A DNA stretch of 64,000 bases, from contig CALVXG010000001.1 of assembly GCA_944368925.1 (NCBI GenBank), forward strand, positions 310,001 to 374,000. The letters are read 5' to 3'. The stretch is from an uncultured Clostridia bacterium (GTDB lineage: Bacteria > Bacillota > Clostridia > Christensenellales > Borkfalkiaceae). Below are positions 9,011 through 18,432 of the stretch, piece by piece. Below the pieces are notes generated by a model. That model was given only the letters and a program-made list of their open reading frames with translations, was not told where the DNA came from and did not search any database. How positions within the stretch are numbered: position 1 is the stretch's first letter; each line of letters starts with the position of its first letter. Made by a program: the position numbers and the translations under genes.

Positions 9011-10478
9011 CTTCCGTCTCCTCCCGTTTGAAATTGCAGAACGCTATTTTATTTTTCGGCTGCGCCAGGAATACATAGAAGCAGAACCGCGTCACCGCCA
9101 GCGTGCATGCCGCCGACAGCACCGTGCCGAGCATGAAGATCAGCGCCATGTACTGCGCCGAACCCAGCGCGATCAAATATACCACCAAAGACGCAAGGAA
9201 CAATACGATGTGCGCGTCGATCGTCAGCGCCAGGCTCTTTTTGTAACCCGACTTGATCGCCGCCGTCAGCGTCTTGCCCGTTTCAAATTCGCTGCGAATG
9301 TTGCGGAATGCGTAATAGTTGAACCCGCACATGACCGCCGCCGAAAGTACGATCGCAACAAGGCCTGCCATGTTCACGATGATCCCCTCGGTCAGAGAGA
9401 TGCAAAGAACAAGCGCAAGCGCGTACGCCAAAAATCCGTATACGTGCGCAAGGCCCATTCCCTTGTACTTCACAAGCGTCACCACGATCATCGCCACGAT
9501 CGCAACACCGATCACGCAAGCCGCGATCAGAGCCGCATTCGCGCCCATCGTGGGCCCGTAAGAATAAATTTCACCGACCGTCAGCGAACGCGTAAAGACT
9601 GCATCTTCGTCCAAAACCGAATTGATCATGCAGGCTACCGTCTCCGCCGATTCGCGCGTCGAATACGATCCGCTGATATAAATCGAATCCTGATCCAGCT
9701 GCGACGTCACCGAAATGCCGTTCGCCACCAGATCGTTGTCCCCGACACGGATATACATCGTCGCACTCGAAGAACCCGAACTGTCCGAAGAGGAGGAATT
9801 GACCATCGCTCCCGTCATTTCACTGAACGCCGCTCTGCCCGCTTTCGTAAAGTTGATCACGATCGCATAACCGCTGTCGCCCGAACCGACGACCCCCGCA
9901 CTCTTTATGTTCTCCGACGTGCCCGCCATTTCGTTGCCCGCATCGTCCGTAAACAGCAGACTTCCGCTGTAAGAGAAGGAGTTGAACAGCGTCGAAACCG
10001 ATTCCTGCTCCGAAACGTCCGGAATGCTCACGACGATCGTGTAATCGTCCTGCAACTTCACCGAATATTCCGTAAAGTTCTTCCCTTCGAACCTCGATCT
10101 CACCGCCGTGTACGCGCTCTCAAATTCCGCAAGAAACGTCTCGGATACCGCTTCCCCTTCCATTATGTCCTGCGAAAGATATACGCCGCCGTGCGCTGCG
10201 TATTCCACCGAAGGATCCGAAATTTCGTCTTCCGTACCTTTCAGCTCTTCGTACTGCGCTACTTTCCCCTCGTACTGCTCCGCCGAAATCACCCCTTCCG
10301 GATAGTATACCACGGAATAGCCGCCGCCTATGTCCGATCCCAGATCCACAATGCTAAGCAAAGACCTGAAATTGTAAGGCGACTTGACCGGGAATGTCGG
10401 CGTTACGCTTATAAACAAAAGCCCCACCAGCACGATGGTAAACAGAATAATCAGTACCACCGATTTCTTCTTGCCCAT
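9003..10478 (-). CDS. secD: Protein translocase subunit SecD
   Basis: 491 residues: an N-terminal helix (residues 7-25), a large extracytoplasmic domain to about residue 305, then five C-terminal transmembrane segments including GPTMGANAALIAACVIGVA, the counterpart of the SecD GPxLG motif. The N-terminal LGLDLxGG signature is degenerate (DLGSDIGGGYSV), and a Ser-rich insert (SSSSDSSGSSS) lies in the extracytoplasmic domain. The ATG at 10478 follows AGGAGGAGG; an in-frame TTG five codons upstream overlaps that site and is less likely. A consensus promoter at 10590-10618 drives secD-secF. yajC, the third member of this export complex, lies about 3 kb upstream on the same strand. Confidence 0.88.
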   Translation of the reverse strand: MGKKKSVVLIILFTIVLVGLLFISVTPTFPVKSPYNFRSLLSIVDLGSDIGGGYSVVYYPEGVISAEQYEGKVAQYEELKGTEDEISDPSVEYAAHGGVYLSQDIMEGEAVSETFLAEFESAYTAVRSRFEGKNFTEYSVKLQDDYTIVVSIPDVSEQESVSTLFNSFSYSGSLLFTDDAGNEMAGTSENIKSAGVVGSGDSGYAIVINFTKAGRAAFSEMTGAMVNSSSSDSSGSSSATMYIRVGDNDLVANGISVTSQLDQDSIYISGSYSTRESAETVACMINSVLDEDAVFTRSLTVGEIYSYGPTMGANAALIAACVIGVAIVAMIVVTLVKYKGMGLAHVYGFLAYALALVLCISLTEGIIVNMAGLVAIVLSAAVMCGFNYYAFRNIRSEFETGKTLTAAIKSGYKKSLALTIDAHIVLFLASLVVYLIALGSAQYMALIFMLGTVLSAACTLAVTRFCFYVFLAQPKNKIAFCNFKREETEDE

Positions 10479-10589
10479 TGCCTCCTCCTGCAACTAAAAA
10501 AGTGTTTTCTTCCCAAACAATCCAAACAAATACCACCGCATACTCATACGCGCAGAGGTTGTCCGATCAAAAAAGAAATATACTCAATA

Positions 10590-10618
10590 ATTATAATAAA
10601 GTTCGGAAATTTAGTCAA
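10590..10618 (-). promoter_or_regulatory. Promoter for secD-secF
   Basis: Minus-strand TTGACT (10618-10613), 17-base spacer, TATAAT (10595-10590). It sits between the gamma-carbonic-anhydrase stop codon and secD, so secDF is a separate transcription unit. Confidence 0.8.
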
Positions 10619-10680
10619 GTGTAAATTGTTTATTTTTACGGATTTTTACCCGATTATCATATTTTCCGATCGCTACCGCT

Positions 10681-11184
10681 TCACTTTTGCCCTTCGCCTT
10701 CGCGCATATACGCTTCCGCAAGCAAAAGATATTCCTTCGCGTTCAGCTCGATGCTCTTTTTGTCCGCTTCCGTGCTCTCCCGCAAAATACGGTACGGGTT
10801 CCCGATCACAACGCTGTTTTCGGGGATCACCTTCCCCGCAGGAATCACCGCACCCGCTCCGATAATGCTGTTCGAGCCGATCTGCGCTCCGTCCAGGATC
10901 ACGCTTCCCATCCCGATCAAAACATTATCCCCGATCCTGCACCCGTGCACCACCGCATTGTGCCCGACTGTCACGTTGTCGCCCAGGATCGCAGGCTTGC
11001 GATACCCTACATGAATCGTCGCATTGTCCTGCACGTTCGTGTTCCTACCTACCTTCACGGGCGCTATGTCCCCGCGTATGCACGCCCCGCACCATATGTT
11101 CGACCCGTCGCAAAGCGTCACGTCTCCCGTCACATAGGCACGGCTATGCACAAACACGTTCTTTCCTTTCCGCACTTCAAACAT
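10681..11184 (-). CDS. Gamma carbonic anhydrase family protein (left-handed beta helix)
   Basis: 167 residues with hexapeptide repeats throughout (for example GDNVTVGHNAVVHGCRIGDNVLIG). The three zinc-ligand histidines of the gamma-CA fold are at residues 58 (NATIHVG), 75 and 80 (VGHNAVVHG), as in YrdA/Cam-type proteins. Many members of this family show no measured carbonic anhydrase activity, so the enzymatic role is open. The gene follows scfB by 33 nt on the same strand and is probably cotranscribed with it. The start codon ATG at 11184 is preceded by GAGAGGGGG. Confidence 0.9.
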   Translation of the reverse strand: MFEVRKGKNVFVHSRAYVTGDVTLCDGSNIWCGACIRGDIAPVKVGRNTNVQDNATIHVGYRKPAILGDNVTVGHNAVVHGCRIGDNVLIGMGSVILDGAQIGSNSIIGAGAVIPAGKVIPENSVVIGNPYRILRESTEADKKSIELNAKEYLLLAEAYMREGEGQK

Positions 11185-11217
11185 AATCCCCCTCTCCTCG
11201 CCGCTTTCCGCGGCCGT

Positions 11218-12534
11218 TTATTTTTTCTTGCTCGCCAGGATGTGCATCGCGTCTTCCACGCGCTTTTTCATCATCTCGCAAGTGATCTCGTACGGCTTGT
11301 TGATGTCTCCGTTAAAATGATAATTGTTTGCGCTGCATCCGCCGCTGCAGATAAACTTTGCAAAACATTTGTCACACTTCTCCCGCGTGAACAGACAGGA
11401 ATTTTTAAACTTCCCGCGGATCTTTTCGTCCAGCTTCCCTTCGAATACGTTGCCCATCTTGAAATCTGCGTCGCCCGCAAACTGATGGCAAGGATAAATA
11501 TCTCCGTTCGGCACCACCGAAAAATATTCGTTGCCGGCCCCGCACGCGCTCACGCGCTTGGAAAGACACGGCCCGCCTTCCAGATCGATGTTGAAATGGA
11601 AAAAGTTGAAACCCTTTCCCTCTGCCCAGCGCTCCAGATATTTGTCGCAAAGTACGTCGTATTCCGCGCATACCTTCGAAAGATCGTCCTTCGTGATCGC
11701 AAGATCGGGTATGTCCGTCACCACGGGCTCCATCGATATGCTGTCAAACCCGTTGTCCGCCAAAAACAATACGTCCTTCGAAAAATCAAGATTCTTCGCC
11801 GTAAACGTTCCGCGCACATAATAACTCTTGTTCCCGCGGATCCTGACAAAATTTTTCAGATTGTCGATGACAAGATCGAAACTTCCTTTCCCGTTCGCCG
11901 TCTTGCGCACCGCATCGTGCACTTCCTTGCGCCCGTCGATGCTCAAAACGACGTTCTCCATCTCTTCGTTCAGAAATTCCGCAATATCGTCTTTGAGCAG
12001 CAATCCGTTCGTCGTCAGCGTGAACAAGAATTTCTTGCCGCGTTTGGCCGCCTGTTCTTTCGCATAATAGACCGTCTGCTTCACGACATCAAAATTCATC
12101 AGCGGCTCGCCTCCGAAAAAGTCCGTTTCCAGAATCTTTCGGTTACCCGAATTTTCGATCAGAAAATCGATCGCCGCTTTCGCAGTCTCTAAACTCATGA
12201 ACTCCCGCTTCGCATGGTACGCCCCTTCGTCCGCAAAACAATACCTGCACCGAAGGTTGCAGTCATGACAGATATGCAGGCAAAGCGCCTTCACCTCGTC
12301 GCTCTTGACTGGCCCCGCCTTGACCTCTTCCTTGAAAAGCAGCCCTTCCTTTTCCAGCTGCGCAAAATCTTCCTCGTATTCGCGCCGCTCCTCGGGCGTG
12401 ACGGACGACGTGTCTACCTTCTCGCCCAGCTTCTCCCGAAGAAGCAACGCTCCCTTTTCGTCACATTCGTGCAGGGACGAACTTCCCGTATCAAAAATAT
12501 AATGCTTGTCTTTGTATGAAAATACGTGAACCAT
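11218..12534 (-). CDS. scfB: SCIFF peptide radical SAM maturase
   Basis: 438 residues from MVHVFSYKDKHYIFDT. The radical SAM motif CNLRCRYC places the cluster cysteines at residues 92, 96 and 99. A C-terminal SPASM-type region carries further cysteines (SACGAGNEY, YPCHQF, KCDKCFAKFICSGGC) for auxiliary iron-sulfur clusters. This family forms thioether crosslinks in the SCIFF precursor peptide, whose gene scfA is 108 nt upstream. That adjacency makes the assignment nearly certain. The start at 12534 is chosen because the longer frame runs back into the scfA terminator. Expression probably depends on read-through of the hairpin at 12601-12627. No dedicated protease or exporter gene is adjacent. 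Confidence 0.95.
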   Translation of the reverse strand: MVHVFSYKDKHYIFDTGSSSLHECDEKGALLLREKLGEKVDTSSVTPEERREYEEDFAQLEKEGLLFKEEVKAGPVKSDEVKALCLHICHDCNLRCRYCFADEGAYHAKREFMSLETAKAAIDFLIENSGNRKILETDFFGGEPLMNFDVVKQTVYYAKEQAAKRGKKFLFTLTTNGLLLKDDIAEFLNEEMENVVLSIDGRKEVHDAVRKTANGKGSFDLVIDNLKNFVRIRGNKSYYVRGTFTAKNLDFSKDVLFLADNGFDSISMEPVVTDIPDLAITKDDLSKVCAEYDVLCDKYLERWAEGKGFNFFHFNIDLEGGPCLSKRVSACGAGNEYFSVVPNGDIYPCHQFAGDADFKMGNVFEGKLDEKIRGKFKNSCLFTREKCDKCFAKFICSGGCSANNYHFNGDINKPYEITCEMMKKRVEDAMHILASKKK

Positions 12535-12600
12535 ATCTACTCCGTAAACGGCGCGCTTTCCCGCACGCCGCACCCGACGCTCCCGCAAAAAAATCAAAAT

Positions 12601-12627
12601 TTAAGGAGCAGGTTGCCTGCTCCTTAA
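12601..12627 (-). terminator. Terminator/attenuator between scfA and scfB
   Basis: A perfect 12-bp stem (TTAAGGAGCAGG with its complement) and a 3-nt loop, followed on the minus strand by ATTTTGATTTTTTTG. It lies 15 nt after the scfA stop and before scfB. Partial read-through would make the peptide in excess over its maturase. Confidence 0.85.
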
Positions 12628-12641
12628 ACGATTGATTGCGT

Positions 12642-12803
12642 TCAGTTATTCTTTTCGGGATTGTTCTCTCTCGAAATTCTTTCGCAGGACTGGTTGCCAA
12701 CCGTGCAGCTGGTTTTGCATGCGGACTGGCATGTGCTTCTGCATTCTCCGCATCCCGTTACTTTCCGCTCCGCCGGACGCGCGATCGTCTTAATCTTATT
12801 CAT
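12642..12803 (-). CDS. scfA: SCIFF precursor peptide (six cysteines in forty-five residues)
   Basis: A 53-residue ORF beginning MNKIKTIARPAERKVTG. Six cysteines lie at 18, 21, 25, 29, 33 and 40 in the family pattern CGEC, STCQSACKTSCTV, SCE. The central SACKTSCT stretch is the near-invariant core of the SCIFF family, a ribosomally made peptide in which the maturase links a cysteine to a threonine. GAGGAG precedes the ATG and a promoter lies at 12845-12873. The C-terminal tail after Cys40 is Asn/Glu-rich. The biological role of SCIFF is unresolved, although the gene pair is almost universal in Clostridia. Confidence 0.96.
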   Translation of the reverse strand: MNKIKTIARPAERKVTGCGECRSTCQSACKTSCTVGNQSCERISRENNPEKNN

Positions 12804-12844
12804 AACAATCTCCTCTGTATTTTGTATTTTTATTTTACCATTCT

Positions 12845-12873
12845 ATTATAGTATACGGCCGCGAAAATTGCAA
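12845..12873 (-). promoter_or_regulatory. Promoter for scfA-scfB
   Basis: Minus-strand TTGCAA (12873-12868), 17-base spacer, TATAAT (12850-12845), about 40 nt before the scfA ATG. Confidence 0.75.
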
Positions 12874-12934
12874 GCGTTTTTTTACATTTCTCCGTACAAG
12901 ACAGCATTTTTCGCTCCGCTCGCCCGTGCGCTTC

Positions 12935-13312
12935 TTACTTTCCGCGCAAAAGCACCGCCAGCGCCCCGCCGATCGCGCCCGCCGCCGCGCCGAAAACAAG
13001 ATCCAAAACGTTCCCCCAGCCGAACGTGATCGACCCCGCGATCGCCGAAAATAAAAAATACGTCAAAAGCGTCGTTCCCAGTCCCGAAATTACTCCGCAC
13101 AAAAGCGGCTTCTCTCCCGCAAGACAAAAAACACACCCCAGCGCGACGCACACCAGCTTGATCACCTGGTTCACCGGCATGATGACCGACGACCCCCACG
13201 AAAAAAGTTTGATCAGCAACGCAAACAAAAGAACCGCCGCCAGCGTCAGCAGCGCCGATACGCAGATGCTCTTCCCGATCCGCACCGCCGCCCGACCTTT
13301 CTCACTCTGCAT
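12935..13312 (-). CDS. TIGR04086-type small membrane protein
   Basis: 125 residues with four hydrophobic segments (about 14-35, 45-62, 67-90 and 95-120) in a compact Gly/Ala-rich layout. The length, four-helix pattern and position between yajC and scfA match the TIGR04086 family of uncharacterised clostridial membrane proteins. That name is from recall of context and topology. The ATG at 13312 uses the GGAGG that forms the 3' arm of the hairpin at 13320-13355, so its translation may depend on that stem being open. Nothing in the sequence shows a transport or enzymatic motif. Confidence 0.75.
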   Translation of the reverse strand: MQSEKGRAAVRIGKSICVSALLTLAAVLLFALLIKLFSWGSSVIMPVNQVIKLVCVALGCVFCLAGEKPLLCGVISGLGTTLLTYFLFSAIAGSITFGWGNVLDLVFGAAAGAIGGALAVLLRGK

Positions 13313-13319
13313 AAAAATA

Positions 13320-13355
13320 CCTCCGCACAGCTTTTATTTTATAGCTATGCGGAGG
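13320..13355 (-). promoter_or_regulatory. Terminator-like hairpin that buries the next gene's ribosome binding site
   Basis: Minus-strand arms CCTCCGCATAGCT and AGCTGTGCGGAGG pair over 13 positions with one wobble and a 10-nt AT loop, followed by TATTTTT and then the ATG at 13312. The stem ends the yajC message, but its 3' arm holds the GGAGG of the downstream gene. It therefore has the form of both an intrinsic terminator and a translational gate. Confidence 0.75.
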
Positions 13356-13383
13356 CGTTCCGTTCTATTCCGTTTTCAGAAAA

Positions 13384-13830
13384 TTACTTGTCCTGCGTTT
13401 CGTCTTTGCTGTCTGCAGATTCTTCCGTCTTCTCTTCTGCCGCAGGCGCTTCCTCTTTCTTTTCTTCCGCAGCGGGAGCTTCCTCTTTCTTCGCTTCCGC
13501 AGCTTCCGGCTTCGCGTCCGTCTGATAGATCGCCTGCTTGTCAAACTTCATGTAGCTGTAGTTGCCTTCGCTGTCGCCCGTCTTCAGCACAAACGTGCCC
13601 TCTTCTTCGTTGATCTCCACGACTTCCCCGACAATACCGCCGATCGTCTTCACCTTGCTGCCCGGCTTGATCGCATTGATCGTCTCGTTGAACGCCTTCT
13701 GCTTCTTTTTCTGGGAAATGTACGACCAGACAAAAAACGCTACCAGCACGACAATGATGACGATGATCCACAGATAATCCATAAACGAGGACTTATTCTG
13801 CGCCTCTTCCGCCAAAAGATTCATCCACAT
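13384..13830 (-). CDS. yajC: Preprotein translocase subunit YajC
   Basis: 148 residues: one transmembrane helix (about 18-38, FMDYLWIIVIIVVLVAFFVW), then the conserved YajC core KAFNETINAIKPGSKVKTIGG and VVEINEEEGTFVL. The tail is a low-complexity acidic repeat in which KKEEAPAAEE occurs twice, longer than in typical YajC. YajC associates with SecDF. AAGGAG lies ten bases before the ATG at 13830; a second ATG two codons later is also possible. A separate promoter (13871-13899) lies between tgt and yajC. Confidence 0.93.
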   Translation of the reverse strand: MWMNLLAEEAQNKSSFMDYLWIIVIIVVLVAFFVWSYISQKKKQKAFNETINAIKPGSKVKTIGGIVGEVVEINEEEGTFVLKTGDSEGNYSYMKFDKQAIYQTDAKPEAAEAKKEEAPAAEEKKEEAPAAEEKTEESADSKDETQDK

Positions 13831-13870
13831 TTGAAATTTTCTCCTTCTTTGAATTCGATTCCTTTTTACT

Positions 13871-13899
13871 ATAATAACGGTTTTGCGAAATTTTGGCAA
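13871..13899 (-). promoter_or_regulatory. Promoter for yajC
   Basis: Minus-strand TTGCCA (13899-13894), 17-base spacer, TATTAT (13876-13871), about 35 nt before the yajC ATG. Confidence 0.65.
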
Positions 13900-14015
13900 C
13901 TGTTTTTTTATCTTTTTTCGGGAAAACTTGGCGCCGTTGCAAACTTTTCGCCTTTTCGACACAATCCGCCTTCCCGCACCCGCAAAAAAACAGTCTTAAC
14001 GCCCGCTCTCTCGCT

Positions 14016-15152
<1,137 letters not shown>

Positions 15153-15203
15153 TCAAATTTTTAATGTACGTATGCCCGCTTTCTTGTTTTATGCAGGCTT
15201 TTC

Positions 15204-15650
15204 TCACTCGTTTTCTTCCGATAGGATCCTCAGCGCTTTTGCGTATTTGCTGCGGCTTCGCTCCGCCGCCTTTTCGTATTGCGGCGTGCCCGCATCCAGC
15301 CGCGTCAGATCGCTGTTGTGCCGAAGGTCGGCGAGTTTTACAGCCCGCGCGATCGGGTTTTTGCGCAGCCTGCGGACATATTCGAAATAATCTTCGCCCT
15401 CCGCATGCGTCAGAAGACGCAGCGCTTCGACGATCTCCTGCGGAAACTCTTTCGCAAGATCTTCCAGCGTGACGTCCGTATCTTCCGCCACGTCGTGCAA
15501 AAGCGCCGCACAGACTTCCGCCTCGCCCGTCATCTGCTCCGCAAGATGGTACGGATGAAATATATACGGCATTCCCGCCTTGTCCTTCTGCCCCGCATGC
15601 GCCGCATAGGCGATACAGGCGGCTTTCTTCGTCAAAGGAGTGTATATCAT
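15204..15650 (-). CDS. Small HD-domain hydrolase of the RSH/MESH1 type
   Basis: 148 residues comprising only an HD domain: [33 protein letters not shown] with the metal-binding HD pair, and [15 protein letters not shown]. These match the hydrolase domain of Rel/SpoT and of the small alarmone hydrolases (MESH1-like). No synthetase, TGS or ACT domain is present. It may hydrolyse (p)ppGpp or another nucleotide; that is inference from motif order. The ATG overlaps the queA stop as ATGA (15647-15650), so it is translated with the ruvB-queA-tgt operon. A complete Rel is encoded 10 kb away at 3326-5461. Confidence 0.82.
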   Translation of the reverse strand: MIYTPLTKKAACIAYAAHAGQKDKAGMPYIFHPYHLAEQMTGEAEVCAALLHDVAEDTDVTLEDLAKEFPQEIVEALRLLTHAEGEDYFEYVRRLRKNPIARAVKLADLRHNSDLTRLDAGTPQYEKAAERSRSKYAKALRILSEENE

Positions 15651-16690
15651 TCTTTCTGCGCCTCCTTCCCCATGATGAACATCGCGTCACCGAAACTGAA
15701 AAACCGATATTTTTTCTCCACCGCCTCTTTGTAGACGGCAAGGCATTGCTCCCTGCCCATCAGCGCCGAAACCAGCATGATCAGCGTACTCTCGGGCAGA
15801 TGAAAATTCGTGATCAGCGCATCCACGCACTTGAATTTGTACGGCGGATAAATAAAAATAGAAGTATCGCCGCTGCACGCGCGCAAAAATCCGTTTTCGT
15901 CCGCCACCGTCTCCAGCGTGCGCACCGAAGTCGTCCCGACCGCGATCACGCGCCTGCCCTCGCGCTTTGCGGCGTTCACGATGTCCGCCGCCTCCTGCGA
16001 TACGCAATAATATTCCGTGTGCATGACGTGGTGCGTCAGATCTTCTTCCTTGACAGGACGGAACGTGCCCAGCCCCACATGCAGCAAAACCTCCGCGATC
16101 TGCACGCCCTTGTCTCTGATCTCCTGCAAAAGCTCTTTCGTGAAATGCAGGCCCGCCGTCGGCGCGGCCGCCGAACCGTCCGTCTTGCAATACACCGTCT
16201 GGTAGCGGTTCTGGTCTTTGAGCTTTTCGTGAATGTACGGCGGAAGCGGCATGCTCCCCACCCGCGATAGTATGTCCTCAAACACCCCGTCGAAATGAAA
16301 TTCCACGATGCGCTCGCCCGTCTCCGTGCGGTCTTTGACCGTCAGCGAAAGCTCCTGCGAAACGACGAGTTCCGTCCCCACTTTCGCCTTTTTACCAGGT
16401 TTGACCAGCACTTCCCAATCGGTCAGATTCTGCCGTTTCAACAGCAAAACTTCTACACGTCCTCCGTTTTTCGTGTACGCGAACATGCGCGCGGGCAAAA
16501 CTTTCGTGTTGTTGACGACGAGTACATCGCCCGCTTTGAGATAATCTTTGATGTCGCGGAAAATACGGTCCTCCGTCTTTCCCGTCGAACGGTCATATAC
16601 GAGCAGTCTGGAAGAATCGCGCGGCTCCGCGGGAGTCTGCGCGATCAGTTCTTCCGGCAAATCATAATAATAATCGGATTTTAACAGCAT
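15647..16690 (-). CDS. queA: S-adenosylmethionine:tRNA ribosyltransferase-isomerase
   Basis: 347 residues starting [18 protein letters not shown]. Family signatures include [48 protein letters not shown] and [17 protein letters not shown]. QueA moves the ribosyl part of SAM onto preQ1-tRNA to make epoxyqueuosine, the step after Tgt. The start at 16690 is preferred over one eight codons earlier because it matches the family N-terminus. It lies 10 nt after the ruvB stop and overlaps the next gene by 4 nt, so the run ruvB-queA-HD-tgt looks like one operon. Confidence 0.97.
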   Translation of the reverse strand: MLLKSDYYYDLPEELIAQTPAEPRDSSRLLVYDRSTGKTEDRIFRDIKDYLKAGDVLVVNNTKVLPARMFAYTKNGGRVEVLLLKRQNLTDWEVLVKPGKKAKVGTELVVSQELSLTVKDRTETGERIVEFHFDGVFEDILSRVGSMPLPPYIHEKLKDQNRYQTVYCKTDGSAAAPTAGLHFTKELLQEIRDKGVQIAEVLLHVGLGTFRPVKEEDLTHHVMHTEYYCVSQEAADIVNAAKREGRRVIAVGTTSVRTLETVADENGFLRACSGDTSIFIYPPYKFKCVDALITNFHLPESTLIMLVSALMGREQCLAVYKEAVEKKYRFFSFGDAMFIMGKEAQKE

Positions 16691-16700
16691 TTTTCCGTCC

Positions 16701-17762
16701 CTATTCCTCGTCAAACATGGAAATCTGCGCCTTTTGTTTTTCGCTCATCTTCACGCCCATGTGCGCATATCCCCCTTTCAGGCAAACCCTGCCCCGCGGC
16801 GTACGGGCAATAAACCCAAGCTGCATCAGGTACGGTTCGTATACGTCTTCGATCGTGTTCGCGTCCTCGTTGATCGTCGCCGCCAGCGTTTCCAGTCCCG
16901 CAGGCCCGCCGTTGAATTTCTCGATCAACGCGCGCAAAAGCCCGCGGTCGGTATCGTCCAGCCCCAGATCGTCGATGTCCATCTTTTTCAGCGCATACTT
17001 CGCGTCTTCGAGGTTTACGATCCCGTTCCCCTTGACCGCCGAAAAATCGCGCACGCGCTTCAACAGCCTGTTCGCAATGCGGGGCGTGCCGCGCGAACGG
17101 CGCGCGATCTCGTTTGCCGCGTCCGCTTCGATCTCGATGCCGAGCATCTTCGCCGAACGCGTCACGATCTGCGCAAGCTCCGCGGGCGTGTACATTTCCA
17201 GACGGCACAAGACCCCGAAACGGTCGCGCAGCGGCGACGCAAGCATCCCCGCTTTGGTCGTCGCCCCGATCAGCGTGAACTTTTTCAACGAAAAACGAAT
17301 GTTCCGCGCCGCAGGCCCCTTCCCCACGATGATGTCCAGCGCGTAATCTTCCATCGCGGAATACAGTATTTCTTCCACCGAACGGTTCAGACGGTGGATC
17401 TCGTCGATAAACAGCACGTCCCCCTCGTTCAGATTGGTCAGTATCGCCGCCAGATCGCCGCTCCGCTCGATCGCAGGGCCGCTCGTCAGCTTGATCTGCA
17501 CCCCCAGCTCCGACGCGATAATGTGCGCCAGCGTCGTCTTCCCGAGCCCCGGAGGCCCGTACAACAACACGTGATCCAGCGCTTCCCCGCGCATCTTCGC
17601 CGATGAAATGTACACCGACAAATTTTCCTTGACCTTGCTCTGCCCCACATAATCCGCCATCGTTTTGGGACGAAGGGCATTCTCTTCCAGATCGTATTCG
17701 CCTTTCGTGCTCATCACGAGCCGCTCGTCAAAGCCTTTTTCAAAATCTTCTTCAAATCCCAT
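16701..17762 (-). CDS. ruvB: Holliday junction branch migration ATPase RuvB
   Basis: 353 residues. AAA+ motifs: [13 protein letters not shown] (Walker A), [15 protein letters not shown] (Walker B), and [19 protein letters not shown] (sensor 1 with the arginine finger). The C-terminal winged helix ([10 protein letters not shown]) is intact. RuvB hexamers pump DNA through the RuvA-bound Holliday junction. The ATG at 17762 follows AAGGAGGG. ruvA lies 37 nt upstream and ruvC before that, forming the complete RuvABC resolvasome in one operon. Confidence 0.98.
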   Translation of the reverse strand: MGFEEDFEKGFDERLVMSTKGEYDLEENALRPKTMADYVGQSKVKENLSVYISSAKMRGEALDHVLLYGPPGLGKTTLAHIIASELGVQIKLTSGPAIERSGDLAAILTNLNEGDVLFIDEIHRLNRSVEEILYSAMEDYALDIIVGKGPAARNIRFSLKKFTLIGATTKAGMLASPLRDRFGVLCRLEMYTPAELAQIVTRSAKMLGIEIEADAANEIARRSRGTPRIANRLLKRVRDFSAVKGNGIVNLEDAKYALKKMDIDDLGLDDTDRGLLRALIEKFNGGPAGLETLAATINEDANTIEDVYEPYLMQLGFIARTPRGRVCLKGGYAHMGVKMSEKQKAQISMFDEE

Positions 17763-17799
17763 TTACCGCGCCCTCCTTTTTCCCGTTTTTTGCGATACG

Positions 17800-18396
17800 T
17801 CACATGCTTTTCAATGCAGTCATAATAATATCTTCCAGGCTTTGGGCGCCCTTTTCCACCGCGCCTTTGACCGCCTTCGCACTCTCCGAACGCGTATAAC
17901 CGAGCGACATGAGACCCACGATCGCGTCTTCTTCCTTGTCCGACATTTTCTCAATCGCCTGCGCAGGCGCTTTGCCTTTTTCGATTGCCTGCTCGCCCGC
18001 CGTCATCTTTTCGCGAAGTTCCAGAATGATGCGCTCCGCCGTCTTTTTGCCGAGACCCTTCACCGACGAGAGCATCTTCACGTCCGACGTCGCGATCGCC
18101 ACCGCCAGGTCGTTGATGTTCATCGCCGACAAAATGCCGATCCCCATCTTCGGCCCTACGCCCGATACGCTGATCAGCTTCAAAAACATGTTCTTCTCTT
18201 CGGGCGACACAAACCCGAACAGCGAAACGCCGTCTTCGCGCACCTGCATATACGTGTACGCTTCCCCTTTCTTGTCCGTCACCAGTTTCGCAAACAGCGC
18301 ACCCGAACACAAAATTTCATAGCCGATCCCGCCGTTTTCCAAAAGCACCGTGCCCGCATCCGAATACAGAACATTTCCTTTGATATACCCGATCAT
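17800..18396 (-). CDS. ruvA: Holliday junction DNA helicase subunit RuvA
   Basis: 198 residues, normal length. It starts MIGYIKGNVLY with the OB-fold domain. Next come the helix-hairpin-helix motifs LKLISVSGVGPKMGIGIL and LSSVKGLGKKTAERIILEL, a linker, and domain III (LGYTRSESAKAVKGAVEKG) that binds RuvB. RuvA tetramers hold the four-way junction. The gene lies between ruvC and ruvB with spacings of 36 and 37 nt. Confidence 0.97.
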   Translation of the reverse strand: MIGYIKGNVLYSDAGTVLLENGGIGYEILCSGALFAKLVTDKKGEAYTYMQVREDGVSLFGFVSPEEKNMFLKLISVSGVGPKMGIGILSAMNINDLAVAIATSDVKMLSSVKGLGKKTAERIILELREKMTAGEQAIEKGKAPAQAIEKMSDKEEDAIVGLMSLGYTRSESAKAVKGAVEKGAQSLEDIIMTALKSM

Positions 18397-18432
18397 ATCT
18401 TCCTCCCGCCGCTTGCGGCGTCCCTTTTTTCG

